Positions 27,215 to 36,545 are shown, counted from the first letter of the stretch. The stretch: DNA of 53,774 nt from Legionella yabuuchiae (GCF_900640115.1 NZ_CAAAIW010000021.1:1-53774); one strand, 5' to 3'. The notes: generated by a model from the letters alone, not told the origin. Made by a program: numbers and translations.

Positions 27215-27997
27215 TTGCGTACTTTGTGGCTAACTGATTTACATGTAAATCGCTTGGATAAAGAACAGTACATTCATTTACTGGAGCGAATTCAAGCGAG
27301 TGAAGCCGAGGCAGTCTGGATAACCGGAGATATTGGGGATCCCCCGTTGAATTGGCGTTTTTTAGAAGATCTATTCTGTAAATTTACTAAACCGGTTTAT
27401 TTTGTCTTAGGAAATCATGATTATTATCATTTACAAGTGGATGAAGCCCGCCAAAAAGCTCGAAATCTAAGCCACGCCTACCCCAATGCGTATTACTTGA
27501 CCTATGAGTCAGGATTTACATTAAAGGATAATTTTATTGTAGGGATTGGGTGCTGGAGTAATACTGGGAGTATACCCCTTCGAGAGAATACCTGGGATAG
27601 TGATTCCATAAAGGATTTAATGCGATTAAACTTAGATGATTTAAACAGCAAGCTGAACCAGCTTGCTGAACAGGACGCCGCATTCTTATTACAAAAATGT
27701 GCCGCTGGGATCAAAAAATCTATCAAAACCATCATAATTTTTACTCATATTCCTCCCATGGAAGCGATGCATGGCCATTATCCGGTTCGAACCCTTGAAG
27801 AAAATCGAACCATTTACTATTCGTTTGCTTTGTCAGATGCGTTAAAACAGTTACTGGATACCTACCCTGAAATCAATCTTCGCGTCTATAGTGGCCATTT
27901 ACATCAAGTTCAGGAATATCAAATCACTGACCGATTACAAGGGTATATTGCAGAGGCCTATAATCCCGACTCACCGTTTAATTGGATCATGTTATGA
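27215..27997 (+). CDS. Calcineurin-like metallophosphoesterase
   Basis: A 260-residue cytoplasmic protein with the full metallophosphoesterase metal signature: TDLHVN (7-12), TGDIGD (about 37-42), GNHDYYH (about 69-75), FTHIPP and SGHLHQ. Substrate is unknown. The start appears to be TTG at 27215, directly before the first beta strand; no ATG or GTG fits better. The stop overlaps the priC-like start (ATGA). Confidence 0.85.
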   Translation: MRTLWLTDLHVNRLDKEQYIHLLERIQASEAEAVWITGDIGDPPLNWRFLEDLFCKFTKPVYFVLGNHDYYHLQVDEARQKARNLSHAYPNAYYLTYESGFTLKDNFIVGIGCWSNTGSIPLRENTWDSDSIKDLMRLNLDDLNSKLNQLAEQDAAFLLQKCAAGIKKSIKTIIIFTHIPPMEAMHGHYPVRTLEENRTIYYSFALSDALKQLLDTYPEINLRVYSGHLHQVQEYQITDRLQGYIAEAYNPDSPFNWIML

Positions 27998-28524
27998 ATT
28001 CAAATGAAGAGACTACCGAGCAATTAGCTTTAAGATTACCGGAGCTATTATGGCGAATGAATAAGGTGGGACTAAGGATCCAGGAACAGGTGTTACCGGA
28101 GGGGTTGTTTAAGTGTACGGGAGACGACCGACCACAATCATATATCCAAGAAATTAAATCGGACTTGTCAGCTATAAAACATGAAACAAGCAAAAACAGC
28201 ACTCAATTTTTAGCCAATAGAATCTCACGCAAAATTAATCTTTTGGTTCGTCTTTGCAGGCTTCATGAAAAAAAATTATCGCCTAAGTGTTCAGCTCACC
28301 TGGATATTCAAACGTTAGCCACCCGACAACAATGGTTACAGCAACTAGAACAGAACATCCAATCGCTTTCGGAACAGAAAGAGTCGCTTGCGCGTCGCTT
28401 AAATCATTGTCAAAGCGCATCGCAGCAAGATCAGCAGGCTATTCTTATTCTGCAACGGGACTTAGGAGAAATTGAAAAGCAAATTACGCTTGCACAAGAA
28501 ACATGGAAAAAAGTCACTTCTTAA
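27994..28524 (+). CDS. priC: PriC-like primosomal replication protein
   Basis: A 176-residue basic, helical protein. The LPEGLF segment, YIQEIKSDLSAIK, and the RISRKINLLVRLC segment match the weakly conserved PriC family, which helps reload DnaB helicase at stalled forks. The ATG at 27994 overlaps the phosphoesterase stop; a TTG at 27982 would add four residues. The C-terminal half is rich in Gln and probably coiled coil. Similarity is modest, so the symbol is provisional. Confidence 0.65.
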   Translation: MNSNEETTEQLALRLPELLWRMNKVGLRIQEQVLPEGLFKCTGDDRPQSYIQEIKSDLSAIKHETSKNSTQFLANRISRKINLLVRLCRLHEKKLSPKCSAHLDIQTLATRQQWLQQLEQNIQSLSEQKESLARRLNHCQSASQQDQQAILILQRDLGEIEKQITLAQETWKKVTS

Positions 28525-28649
28525 TCTTTTTGAAGCGGACAAAAACAACTGAACTTAATATGCGTCCGTGTCTTTGCCCGAGTTTGATTCAGAAAGCCTT
28601 CAATCATTTGAGTCTTCTGCTGCTGAACAGGAAACAGAACCCACTACAC

Positions 28650-29450
28650 CTAAGCGCTCATCGCGATGTTCTGATATGCGCTTTTGTTTTCATCAAGAAG
28701 GTAGTTATCAATCAGCCGTATCCCGCCAATGTTTACGGCGACAAAGCGACGGTTGTCTTTTTCTTCCAGATATTCAACCTCTATCCCAAGATCATCTAGT
28801 TGGGCAATGAGGTCTTGACGCGGGAGGGGCTGATGAAATATAGAAGCAAACTGATCCGCCAATGTCCGCTGTTTAGACTCTAAACGATTATTTCTGGAAC
28901 TACAGGCTAAACCGCTCGTTTCACGGATGGTCGGGCAAGATAGGACTTCAATATCCATGAAAAATGCCGCGACCATATCTCGTATGAGCTGATATTGTTG
29001 ATAATCTTTTTCCCCGAAATAGGCCCGATGGGGTTTAACTAGATTCAGTAACTTCATAACAACGGTTAATACCCCAGTGAAATGACCTGGACGATGAGCG
29101 CCCTCCATCACTAAGCTGTTCTCACATTCTTGAATCTGGTAACGATAGCGATCTGGATACATGCTTGGTTCGTCCGGCAAAATACAATAATCAACCCCCA
29201 AATCCTTTAATAAATTGAGATCAGCTTCTAATGTTTTTGGATAAAGCTTGAAATCATCCGGTTGATTGAATTGGGTGGGATTGATAAAGAGACTAGCCAC
29301 GGTTATGTCATTTTCCGCTTTAGAAGTTTGGTAAAGAGAGGCATGGCCAGCATGCAAGTTTCCCATAGTGGGAACAAAGCCGATTTGATGTTTAGCGCCT
29401 AAGGTGCGTCGTAAAGACTGCCATTCAGTCAATTGATGGACTGTTTTCAT
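28650..29450 (-). CDS. panC: Pantothenate synthetase
   Basis: Condenses pantoate with beta-alanine, using ATP, to give pantothenate. The 266-residue protein has [14 protein letters not shown] with the HIGH-like histidines (about 26-39), [29 protein letters not shown], the FGEKDYQQ motif and the KMSKS-equivalent SSRNNRL. It is slightly shorter than E. coli PanC (283), with a reduced C-terminal part. It follows panB by 28 bases, the usual pairing. Confidence 0.96.
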   Translation of the reverse strand: MKTVHQLTEWQSLRRTLGAKHQIGFVPTMGNLHAGHASLYQTSKAENDITVASLFINPTQFNQPDDFKLYPKTLEADLNLLKDLGVDYCILPDEPSMYPDRYRYQIQECENSLVMEGAHRPGHFTGVLTVVMKLLNLVKPHRAYFGEKDYQQYQLIRDMVAAFFMDIEVLSCPTIRETSGLACSSRNNRLESKQRTLADQFASIFHQPLPRQDLIAQLDDLGIEVEYLEEKDNRRFVAVNIGGIRLIDNYLLDENKSAYQNIAMSA

Positions 29451-29478
29451 AAATATTACTCCAAACTCAGAAGTGAGG

Positions 29479-30267
29479 TTAGTAGCTGTGATCCATCGTT
29501 GGAAAGGCCTGGCTTGAAACTTCTTCCGTATAAGTATTGATAGCGTTTAAGAGCGTTTCTTTGCCGGAAAGATAGTGTTTAACAAAACGTGGCTTAAACT
29601 CAGTTTGTAACCCCAGTAAATCATGCCAGACTAAGACCTGACCATCAGTCATTACACCTGCACCTATTCCAATGGTTGGGATGGTTAATTGAGCAGTAAT
29701 AGTCGCCGCGAGATTTTGCGGGACACACTCCAACACAAGTGCAAAACATCCCGCTTGTTCAAGTGCTTTAGCTTCTTGTATGAGCCGTTTTGCTTGTTCT
29801 TGTTGTTTTCCTTGTACCTGATATCCGCCTAGTTGATGAATTGACTGCGGTGTCAGTCCAATATGTCCCATGACCGGAACGCCTGAGGTTACTAAATGTT
29901 GGATGGTTTCACATGCCTCTTGATCGGCGCCTTCCAATTTAACGGCATGAGCGCCGGCTTGCAGCAATTGTTTTACCGCATTTACAGTGTCTGCTTTTGA
30001 GATTCTATAAGCCAGAAAAGGAAGATCAGCAATAAGAAATTGTCGATTAAGACCTCGAGCGACAGCCGCGGTGTGCAGCACCATCATATCTATGGTTGCA
30101 TTAATGGTCGTTTCATGACCATGAATAACCATCGCGACCGAATCTCCTACAAGCACGCAATCAATGTTTGATTCAGCAATGATGCAGGCAGATGGATAAT
30201 CGTAACAGGTTAGAACACTAATTTTTTGCTGTTGTTCTTTTTTACGTTTAAAATCTTGGATTTTCAT
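29479..30267 (-). CDS. panB: 3-methyl-2-oxobutanoate hydroxymethyltransferase
   Basis: First committed step of pantothenate synthesis: transfers a hydroxymethyl group from methylene-tetrahydrofolate to ketoisovalerate. The 262-residue protein has LTCYDYPSA (19-27), the Mg2+ aspartate in [21 protein letters not shown] and the general base in LVLECVP (about Glu180). [20 protein letters not shown] is diagnostic. It leads the panB-panC operon. Confidence 0.97.
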   Translation of the reverse strand: MKIQDFKRKKEQQQKISVLTCYDYPSACIIAESNIDCVLVGDSVAMVIHGHETTINATIDMMVLHTAAVARGLNRQFLIADLPFLAYRISKADTVNAVKQLLQAGAHAVKLEGADQEACETIQHLVTSGVPVMGHIGLTPQSIHQLGGYQVQGKQQEQAKRLIQEAKALEQAGCFALVLECVPQNLAATITAQLTIPTIGIGAGVMTDGQVLVWHDLLGLQTEFKPRFVKHYLSGKETLLNAINTYTEEVSSQAFPTMDHSY

Positions 30268-30353
30268 GGTTGTCCCTCTGCCAAGGTTGCAGTGAGACTA
30301 AAAATAGGTACCTGTCGCATGGATCAAGTCCTCCTGGTAGTTATATAATAATA

Positions 30354-30390
30354 AGTCGCTGCTCTTAGTGCTTACTGAGTCAGCGCGACT
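30354..30390 (+). other. Hairpin in the leader of the hydrolase-zapE transcript
   Basis: AGTCGC-TGCTC (30354-30364) pairs imperfectly with GAGTCAGCGCGACT (30377-30390). A TATAAT at 30344-30349 lies just before it, so the hairpin would be at the 5' end of a transcript reading into the hydrolase gene. The -35 is poor and there is no T-run. Confidence 0.35.
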
Positions 30391-30465
30391 GTAATCATAA
30401 ATCACAACGATAAAAAAGCAAGAAAAGCTTACCGACAACCCTTAATTGAACAATTACAAGTAACA

Positions 30466-31128
30466 ATGAATATTAATGAATTACTAAACGTCTCTGGTGA
30501 ACATCTCTTTTTAATTCCTGGCTCTGTGGGTCAGATCGAGGGGGTGTTGACGGTCCCTAATGAGGTTCGTCGTGATGTTGTGGCTATCTTAGGGCATCCG
30601 CATTCGCTGCAGGGTGGGTCGATGAATAATAAAGTAGTGACTACCATGGCACGGGCGTTTAAGGCGCTGCACGTTCCTAGTCTTCGATTTAATTTCCGCG
30701 GCGTGGGCCAATCCGAAGGTGAGTACGATGCTGGTGTTGGTGAAAGTGAAGACATGTTGGCTATTTCAGAACGTTGGTTAAACGCTGTCCCTGAGGCAAA
30801 ATTTATATACGCTGGCTTTTCATTTGGGTCTTATGTCGTGTACAGAACAGCCGCACAGCATGAACATGAATTATTAATCACGGTGGCTCCACCCGTTCAT
30901 CATTATGATTACAAAGGCTTTCAAAACGCTCCATCTCCTTGGATCATTATTCAAGGTCAGGATGATGAAGTCGTTCCCAGTGATTTGGTATTAGAATTTG
31001 CGAACCAAGCCTCGCCTTCCTTGCCGGTATTAGAATTCGCTGAAACTGGGCATTTTTTTCATGGTCGACTCGTAGAGTTAAAAACCCGTTTAATCGATGA
31101 AATTCGGCGACAGGTTCCTGCATTATGA
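30466..31128 (+). CDS. Alpha/beta hydrolase
   Basis: A 220-residue alpha/beta hydrolase of the small YkvN/dienelactone-like group. Likely oxyanion region is GHPHSLQGG (about 42-50), nucleophile serine is in GFSFGSY (about 117-123), the acid is in GQDDEVVP and the histidine is in ETGHFFHG. Substrate is unknown. The stop overlaps the zapE start (ATGA), a pairing also seen, from memory, in other Legionella genomes. Confidence 0.82.
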   Translation: MNINELLNVSGEHLFLIPGSVGQIEGVLTVPNEVRRDVVAILGHPHSLQGGSMNNKVVTTMARAFKALHVPSLRFNFRGVGQSEGEYDAGVGESEDMLAISERWLNAVPEAKFIYAGFSFGSYVVYRTAAQHEHELLITVAPPVHHYDYKGFQNAPSPWIIIQGQDDEVVPSDLVLEFANQASPSLPVLEFAETGHFFHGRLVELKTRLIDEIRRQVPAL

Positions 31129-32180
31129 ACTTATTGGCGCATTATGAGGCGGCTATTGCAGAAGGGCGTATTGAAGATGATTCGTTGCAAAGACAAATCC
31201 TTACCAATCTGCAACAACTAGCCAATGAGCTTGTGCGCACCAACCGATGGTTTAAACGCCGAACATCCATAACAGGGCTGTACCTCTATGGACCAGTGGG
31301 GGCCGGGAAAACCTTGGTCATGGATTTGTTTTACCAAACAATTCCCTTAGAGAATAAATCCCGTTTTCATTTTCATCATTTTATGCAACAAGTTGATGCT
31401 CAATTGCGATCGTTGCAGGGTTTAAAAGACCCACTCAAAACGATAGCCGCTGATCTCGCTAAAAAAAATCGTTTACTTTGTTTAGATGAATTTTTAGTGT
31501 ATGACATCGCCGACGCTATGATTTTGGCACAATTACTTAAAGAATTATTTTCCCGCAAGGTAACACTGGTTGCAACTTCCAATACGCCACCAGACCAGTT
31601 GTATTTAAAAGGGTTGCAGCGTGCACGCTTTCTTCCGGCCATTGATTTAATTACAACCCATTGTCAGATTATGACCTTAGGAGATAAGCGCGATTATCGT
31701 CTTGGCAAAGCTCCTAGTGTACAAGCGTATTTGTATCCGCTGAATGAGGCGACGGCAAACAAAATGAGCGCTCAATTTGATGCAATCGCGCCAAAGGCCG
31801 AAACGCAGTCGACCATTACCGTCCAAACGCGCGAGGTTGTTTGTAAAAAAGTAAGTCAGGATGCGGTTTGGTTTGATTTTGATGTTATTTGTAATCTTCC
31901 TCGTTCACAACTGGATTATCTTGAAATCGCCGATCGGTTTAACATAGTGTTTGTCAGTGGGGTTCCTATTTTTTCTAGTCAAGATACCGTTAAGGTCATC
32001 TTGTTTATGCATTTTATTGATGTGATGTATGATCAAGGTGTGCGCGTTATCCTATCAGCCCAAGCGCCACCGGATAAATTATACCCACAAGGTTCGCTGT
32101 ATGCGGAGTTTCAACGAATCGTCAGCCGTTTATTTGATATGCAATCACTTGATTATTTAAATCGTAACGCTCGTTTTTAA
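31125..32180 (+). CDS. zapE: Cell division AAA+ ATPase ZapE (AFG1 family)
   Basis: A 351-residue AAA+ ATPase of the AFG1/LACE1 family. In E. coli, ZapE associates with the Z-ring and is needed under low oxygen. The Walker A motif is GPVGAGKT (about 55-62), Walker B is LLCLDEF (about 118-124), and VATSNTPPDQLY is sensor 1. Length is close to E. coli ZapE (375). Translationally coupled to the alpha/beta hydrolase. Confidence 0.93.
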   Translation: MNLLAHYEAAIAEGRIEDDSLQRQILTNLQQLANELVRTNRWFKRRTSITGLYLYGPVGAGKTLVMDLFYQTIPLENKSRFHFHHFMQQVDAQLRSLQGLKDPLKTIAADLAKKNRLLCLDEFLVYDIADAMILAQLLKELFSRKVTLVATSNTPPDQLYLKGLQRARFLPAIDLITTHCQIMTLGDKRDYRLGKAPSVQAYLYPLNEATANKMSAQFDAIAPKAETQSTITVQTREVVCKKVSQDAVWFDFDVICNLPRSQLDYLEIADRFNIVFVSGVPIFSSQDTVKVILFMHFIDVMYDQGVRVILSAQAPPDKLYPQGSLYAEFQRIVSRLFDMQSLDYLNRNARF

Positions 32181-32187
32181 TCCGAGA

Positions 32188-32203
32188 AAGTATCTTGGGT
32201 ATA
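32188..32203 (+). repeat. Dispersed 16-nt repeat, copy 1
   Basis: AAGTATCTTGGGTATA lies 8 bases after the zapE stop codon. The exact reverse complement is at 39402-39417, just after sdhB. Both copies sit directly behind a gene end, which suits a palindromic dispersed repeat family. Confidence 0.5.
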
Positions 32204-32222
32204 TTGAACAGGGTGTTTGCTA

Positions 32223-32251
32223 TTGTAATTGAGAATGATTCTCGATATCAT
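32223..32251 (+). promoter_or_regulatory. feoABC promoter with Fur box
   Basis: TTGTAA (32223-32228) and TATCAT (32246-32251) are separated by 17 bp. The spacer and -10 contain GAGAATGATTCTCGATATC (32231-32249), which matches the 19-bp Fur consensus at 14 positions and includes the palindrome GAGAAT-G-ATTCTC. Fur-Fe2+ bound here would block polymerase, giving iron repression of ferrous iron uptake. Confidence 0.8.
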
Positions 32252-32290
32252 TTGTAGTTGAATCTTTATTGTTATGCTGTGGAATAGAAT

Positions 32291-32524
32291 ATGAGGCTTA
32301 ACATCAGCAATCTGACGACAGGTGATCGAGCGCGGCTCATCGACTTTGGTCATACGGATCCTGTCTATCGACGTCGGTTATTGTCATTAGGACTCACCCG
32401 AGGTGCTGAGATAACAGTGGTGCGAGTTGCGCCCCTTGGTTGTCCTATGCAAGTTGAGGTACGTGGCACGTCGTTAACCTTAAGAAAGGATGAAGCTTGC
32501 CATTTATCATGGGAACGCCTATGA
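32291..32524 (+). CDS. feoA: Ferrous iron transport protein A
   Basis: A 77-residue SH3-like cytoplasmic protein that works with FeoB. The pattern RLIDFGH ... YRRRLLSLGLTRGAEITVVRVAPLG followed by CPMQVEVRGTSLTLRKDEA is typical (E. coli FeoA 75). Its stop overlaps the feoB start (ATGA). It is first in the Fur-controlled operon. Confidence 0.95.
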   Translation: MRLNISNLTTGDRARLIDFGHTDPVYRRRLLSLGLTRGAEITVVRVAPLGCPMQVEVRGTSLTLRKDEACHLSWERL

Positions 32525-34758
32525 CCCATGTTATGTTGGTTGGAAACCCAAACTGCGGTAAAACAACGCTATTTAACGCACTTACCGGGGAAAATCAACG
32601 AATTGGTAATTGGCCTGGTGTTACGGTAGAAAAAAAAACCGGCTCGTTTTTTGACCAAGGCAAAACCATTCAAGTCACAGATTTACCCGGCATTTATTCG
32701 TTGGCACTATCAACCAGTTCAAGTCAAGATGAACGAATTACGGCCAGAACCATTGCTCATGAAGAGGCAGATATAATCATTAATGTTGTTGATGCTTGTC
32801 ATTTGGAGCGGCATTTGTATTTGACAAGCCAACTGCTAGAGCTCGGCAGACCTACGATCATTGCGCTCAATATGTGTGATATCGCAGCGCAACGCGGTAT
32901 CTCCATAGATACGACGTTATTAGCGGAGCGTTTAAACTGCCCTGTTGTGGCCATAGAAGCTCATAAATCAAAAGGAATTGAACGCTTAAAGAAATACTTA
33001 CATACTAAGACGTTCAAACCACATACGCTTAAACTCAATATGCCAGAAGGGGCAAGCGCCGCTTTAAATGCTCTTGAAGAACTCTTGCTGCCGGACTTTC
33101 ATCGCCCATTCTTAGTTTCTTATATCGCATTAAGGGTGCTTGAGGGGGATACTATATTATTGGCTCAAGAAGGTGAGCGTATGAATGTGCTTCCCGACAG
33201 CGATATTTTAATGGCTGATGCACGCTACCAGGCCGTACATCAACTGGTGGAAGCCGTGCAGTGCAAATCGTCTGATGCCAGTGAGCACTTGACGGCTAAG
33301 ATTGATCGCCTTTTGTTGCATCGAATTTGGGCACTGCCTATTTTTTTGGGCATCATGTATTTGATGTTCTTATTTGCGATTAATATTGGCGGCGCTTTTC
33401 AATCTTTTATTGATATCGCGACCGATGCAATATTTGTTCAGGGTTTTGCGAATGTATTAACTCAGCTACACCTGCCCAATTGGGTGATTGCACTCTGTGC
33501 TCATGGAATTGGGAAAGGCATTAATACGACGTTAACGTTCATTCCTGTTATCGCCGCGATGTTTTTCATGCTTTCTTTTTTAGAATTATCGGGCTATATG
33601 GCGCGAGCGGCCTTTGTGGTCGATAAGTTAATGCGAATTCTTGGACTTCCAGGCAAGTCTTTTGTTCCGATGATTGTAGGCTTTGGTTGCAATGTTCCAG
33701 CGATCATGGCGGCTCGAACATTAGACTCAGAACGCGATCGCTTATTGACGGTACTGATGAGCCCGTTCATGTCTTGTAGCGCGCGACTAGCCATTTATGC
33801 GGTCTTTGTGGCCGCGTTTTTCCCAACGGGAGGGCAAAATGTCGTATTTTCTTTGTATCTCATTGGAATATTGATGGCCGTTTTAACCGGATTTCTACTT
33901 AGAAAAACTATGCTGCGCGGTCATCCCTCATCATTAATTATTGAGCTCCCTGCATATCATCGACCTTCTTGGCGAAGACTGGCTAATGACACATACCGAC
34001 GCTTGCGCCATTTCATTTTTCGCGCTGGAAAATTAATTATTCCAGTCTGCATTATTTTGGGGTTATTAAACTCAATAACTCTTGATGGCGGAATTAGCAC
34101 AGGAACAGCAAGTAGTGCTTCACTTTTATCGCAATTAGGACGATGGTTGACGCCCTTATTTTATCCTATGGGGCTAACCGAAGAGAATTGGCCGGCAACG
34201 GTTGGTCTTTTGACCGGCATGTTGGCTAAAGAAGTGGTCGTGGGCTCTTTAAATACATTATATGCTCAGACTGGAACCATGGCGCATTATGCAACAACCG
34301 CGGGATTCGATTTTTGGGGTGCAATGCAAGAAGCGTTGTGGTCTATTCCACAAAATTTTGCAACCCTTGGACAAGCGCTAGTGAATCCTATTGTGGCGAG
34401 TATTCCTGATGGGGAGCTATCTCAAACGGCCTATGGCGCAATGTATGAGCGGTTTGATGGTAAGGCCGGAGCTTACGCATATTTGCTATTTATCTTATTG
34501 TACATCCCTTGCGTGTCCACAATGGCCGCAATTCGACAAGAAGCCAATCGCACCTTGATGTGGTTTTCAATCGCATGGTCTTTAATTGTGGCTTATGCTA
34601 TGGCGGTTTTATTTTATCAATGCGCACGATTTATTGAGCACCCACAACAAACGTTACTCTGGTTTAGCGGAATTACAATTACTGTTGGTGTTTTTGTGGC
34701 GACGTTTTATTATACTTCCAGGTTCAAAGGAGGAGGCCATGCTTATACAAATTCGTGA
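32521..34758 (+). CDS. feoB: Ferrous iron transporter B
   Basis: Inner-membrane Fe2+ transporter with an N-terminal G domain. From the ATG at 32521 (preferred over 32497, since it meets the feoA stop and starts MTHVMLVGNPNCGKT) the protein has 745 residues. G1 is GNPNCGKT (8-15), G3 is DLPGIYSL, and G4 is NMCD. Gate regions with conserved cysteines follow: PMIVGFGCNVPAIMAAR and SPFMSCSARLAIYA, then LLTGMLAKEVVVGSLN. About 8-10 membrane segments. Its 3' end overlaps feoC by 20 bases. Confidence 0.97.
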   Translation: MTHVMLVGNPNCGKTTLFNALTGENQRIGNWPGVTVEKKTGSFFDQGKTIQVTDLPGIYSLALSTSSSQDERITARTIAHEEADIIINVVDACHLERHLYLTSQLLELGRPTIIALNMCDIAAQRGISIDTTLLAERLNCPVVAIEAHKSKGIERLKKYLHTKTFKPHTLKLNMPEGASAALNALEELLLPDFHRPFLVSYIALRVLEGDTILLAQEGERMNVLPDSDILMADARYQAVHQLVEAVQCKSSDASEHLTAKIDRLLLHRIWALPIFLGIMYLMFLFAINIGGAFQSFIDIATDAIFVQGFANVLTQLHLPNWVIALCAHGIGKGINTTLTFIPVIAAMFFMLSFLELSGYMARAAFVVDKLMRILGLPGKSFVPMIVGFGCNVPAIMAARTLDSERDRLLTVLMSPFMSCSARLAIYAVFVAAFFPTGGQNVVFSLYLIGILMAVLTGFLLRKTMLRGHPSSLIIELPAYHRPSWRRLANDTYRRLRHFIFRAGKLIIPVCIILGLLNSITLDGGISTGTASSASLLSQLGRWLTPLFYPMGLTEENWPATVGLLTGMLAKEVVVGSLNTLYAQTGTMAHYATTAGFDFWGAMQEALWSIPQNFATLGQALVNPIVASIPDGELSQTAYGAMYERFDGKAGAYAYLLFILLYIPCVSTMAAIRQEANRTLMWFSIAWSLIVAYAMAVLFYQCARFIEHPQQTLLWFSGITITVGVFVATFYYTSRFKGGGHAYTNS

Positions 34759-34966
34759 TTACATCATCAAGCATGGAGTTGTTAGCACCCAGCAGCTGGA
34801 GCGATTATTTCATCTTGATGAGCAGGCTTTATTACCGATGCTAAATCTTTGGGTGACAAAGGGTATTATACGCCCTTGCAAAACACAAACGGCATGTCAG
34901 ACCCGTTGCTTTCGATGCAAAGTAAATTCTCCTGTTTATTATGAGGCTGCTGTGCTAGATTCATAA
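34739..34966 (+). CDS. feoC: FeoC-like winged-helix protein
   Basis: A 75-residue protein starting at an ATG with AAAGGAGGAGG upstream and overlapping the feoB end. A short winged helix (MLIQIRDYIIKHGVVSTQQLERLF...) is followed by four cysteines in CKTQTACQTRCFRC, which in FeoC proteins can hold an iron-sulfur cluster. In enterobacteria FeoC protects FeoB from proteolysis or acts as a redox regulator. The longer frame upstream is feoB in another phase. Confidence 0.88.
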   Translation: MLIQIRDYIIKHGVVSTQQLERLFHLDEQALLPMLNLWVTKGIIRPCKTQTACQTRCFRCKVNSPVYYEAAVLDS

Positions 34967-35011
34967 TTTTCCACTAAGATTAAAGTATCGTACCTAATTG
35001 GTTAATGCACC

Positions 35012-35638
35012 ATGGCAAATACAGAGGATAAAGACTCACCAAAGTTCGAGGAGCTGTCTGAGGATCTGCTTAAAGAGATTGTTCAAAATACCGATCTCGA
35101 ACCAGAAACGATTATCGAGCGCGTTTATCATTTATGGCGTAACTGGGCAGATTTTCATATCATCGTTGTACAACCAACGTTAGCGATTATATCTCCTCCA
35201 ACGATCATCCCTCCTGAACAAACCGACGATAGTAATGAATTGGAGTTTGTTTACCCGATTCACGATTCAGGATATAGGCTGAGCGCTTCTAAAGCAGAAG
35301 ATATGTTCCATGCTGGGATGTCTATGTGTAAAATGAATTACACCATTGAAAAAATGATCTATCTTCTCATCGAACGTCTAAAGAATGAGGGCGTGGGGCC
35401 GGAGTCTGAGGTGCAGGTGGCCTTTGATGGGCATGAAATTTGTCAACGCAAAGCCTTTGAATCCATTATTAACCTTCAATACAATGTGGTGGTTACAAAC
35501 TTTGATCCTGGTCCTTGGGGAGAGCAATATCTTCAAGTTGTAAAAAATCTGGCCAATAAAGGTTATGGTTATCCATCAGAGGCGCCCAGGGATTCTTTTC
35601 GGCACTCCCACGCGACCCCAAATAAACCAAAACGTTAG
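35012..35638 (+). CDS. Conserved-looking hypothetical protein
   Basis: A 208-residue acidic cytoplasmic protein without signal peptide or membrane segments. The N-terminus is polar (EELSEDLLKEIVQNTDLEP). The best-looking block is about residues 85-165: DSGYRLSASKAEDMF, CKMNYTIEKMIYLL and EVQVAFDGHEICQRKAFES. The tail is Arg/Lys/Pro-rich. I do not recognise a family. It lies 45 bases after feoC and may share its transcript. Its stop overlaps the convergent RDD gene by 4 bases. Confidence 0.75.
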   Translation: MANTEDKDSPKFEELSEDLLKEIVQNTDLEPETIIERVYHLWRNWADFHIIVVQPTLAIISPPTIIPPEQTDDSNELEFVYPIHDSGYRLSASKAEDMFHAGMSMCKMNYTIEKMIYLLIERLKNEGVGPESEVQVAFDGHEICQRKAFESIINLQYNVVVTNFDPGPWGEQYLQVVKNLANKGYGYPSEAPRDSFRHSHATPNKPKR

Positions 35639-36036
35639 GCGTTTTCCAGCTGAACTAAGCGGGTTCCAGTTAGCGTTTCTGTAAGAGGATTTAGCCGTTT
35701 AAACAAACAAATACTCAGGATCATTGATGGAATGAACACTAGTAAGCGTAAGAATACCTGACCTGCGCTGACCCTCTCTCGCGTCGAGATGAGCTTTATC
35801 TTCCACACCTTTAGACCAATGGTTTGACCGCCATACCGATACGAAAAAAAATAGTAACCATAGAAAATGGCCAGCAAGGTGATTTGATACCACAAGGTTC
35901 CTGGTTCAATGGCGTGACCATGACGAAACCATAAGCAGATTAAAGTATAAAATAGAAAAAGCGTTAAAAGGATGAGGATGTCATAAATCAAAGCACATCC
36001 CCAACGAACCAAAAAAATTACCCCTAATTGTTTCAT
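35635..36036 (-). CDS. RDD-family membrane protein
   Basis: A 133-residue inner-membrane protein with about three membrane segments. It carries the RDD pattern: RWGCALIYDILILL (Arg then Asp at about 11-19) and YRYGGQTIGLKVWKIKLIS (the GqTiGkk-like motif). Function is unknown; some members relate to sodium or pH tolerance. It diverges from sdhC, with the sdh promoter just beyond its start. Confidence 0.85.
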   Translation of the reverse strand: MKQLGVIFLVRWGCALIYDILILLTLFLFYTLICLWFRHGHAIEPGTLWYQITLLAIFYGYYFFSYRYGGQTIGLKVWKIKLISTRERVSAGQVFLRLLVFIPSMILSICLFKRLNPLTETLTGTRLVQLENA

Positions 36037-36052
36037 TCAGATCCCTTAAACT

Positions 36053-36080
36053 TTGCGTGAGAATAACACAGTGGTATACT
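36053..36080 (+). promoter_or_regulatory. Promoter of the sdhCDAB operon
   Basis: TTGCGT (36053-36058) and TATACT (36075-36080) are 16 bp apart and lie 90 bases before the sdhC start. They match consensus at four and five of six positions. No other candidate is as good in the gap. Confidence 0.55.
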
Positions 36081-36170
36081 TGTCTCGTTTTTTAAAAAAT
36101 GCAAACGATTTTAGTATTACCCTACATATGGCTTGCCCACTTAATAATTTCCAAAAGGAAGAGAAACACT

Positions 36171-36545
36171 GTGAAGCAGAAACGACCGGTTAATCTAGAT
36201 TTAATGAGCTTAAAGTATCCTCCTATGGCCATCGCATCCATTTTGCATCGCTTGTCAGGAATTGTCTTATTCTTACTGTCTCCAGCTCTTTTATATGTAT
36301 TAAGTCTTTCGCTGCGTTCAGAAGCTTCGTTTGAATCCATGAAGCACCTTCTAGCCACCCCATTGAACAAATTTTTAACGTGGGTATTCGTATCTGCCCT
36401 CGCGTATCATTTATTGGCAGGAATTCGCCATATGGTTATGGATTTAGGCTTTGCGGAAGGACTTCCTACCGGACGAAGGAGCGCTCTTTTGGTTATTCTG
36501 CTAGCGATTATTTTGATGATTGGTTTAGGAATCTGGATATGGTAA
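36171..36545 (+). CDS. sdhC: Succinate dehydrogenase cytochrome b556 subunit
   Basis: Membrane anchor of complex II that binds haem b and quinone. Homology starts at KQKRPVNLDLMSLKYPPMA, so the GTG at 36171, with AAAGGAAGAG about 8-17 bases upstream, is chosen over an ATG at 36099. This gives 124 residues (E. coli 129). Three membrane segments. The quinone-site motif SILHRLSG and the haem ligand motif HLLAGIRHMVMDLG are present. Its end overlaps sdhD by 7 bases. Confidence 0.93.
   Translation: MKQKRPVNLDLMSLKYPPMAIASILHRLSGIVLFLLSPALLYVLSLSLRSEASFESMKHLLATPLNKFLTWVFVSALAYHLLAGIRHMVMDLGFAEGLPTGRRSALLVILLAIILMIGLGIWIW

Noticed and set aside
28568-28810. Open frame of 80 codons after priC with a plausible acidic start
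   Set aside because: Most of it is antisense to the panC end, and the first 28 codons alone have no start signal or recognised similarity.
36099-36170. N-terminal extension of SdhC from an upstream ATG
   Set aside because: The GTG at 36171 has a strong ribosome binding site and matches the family start; the extension has no similarity.
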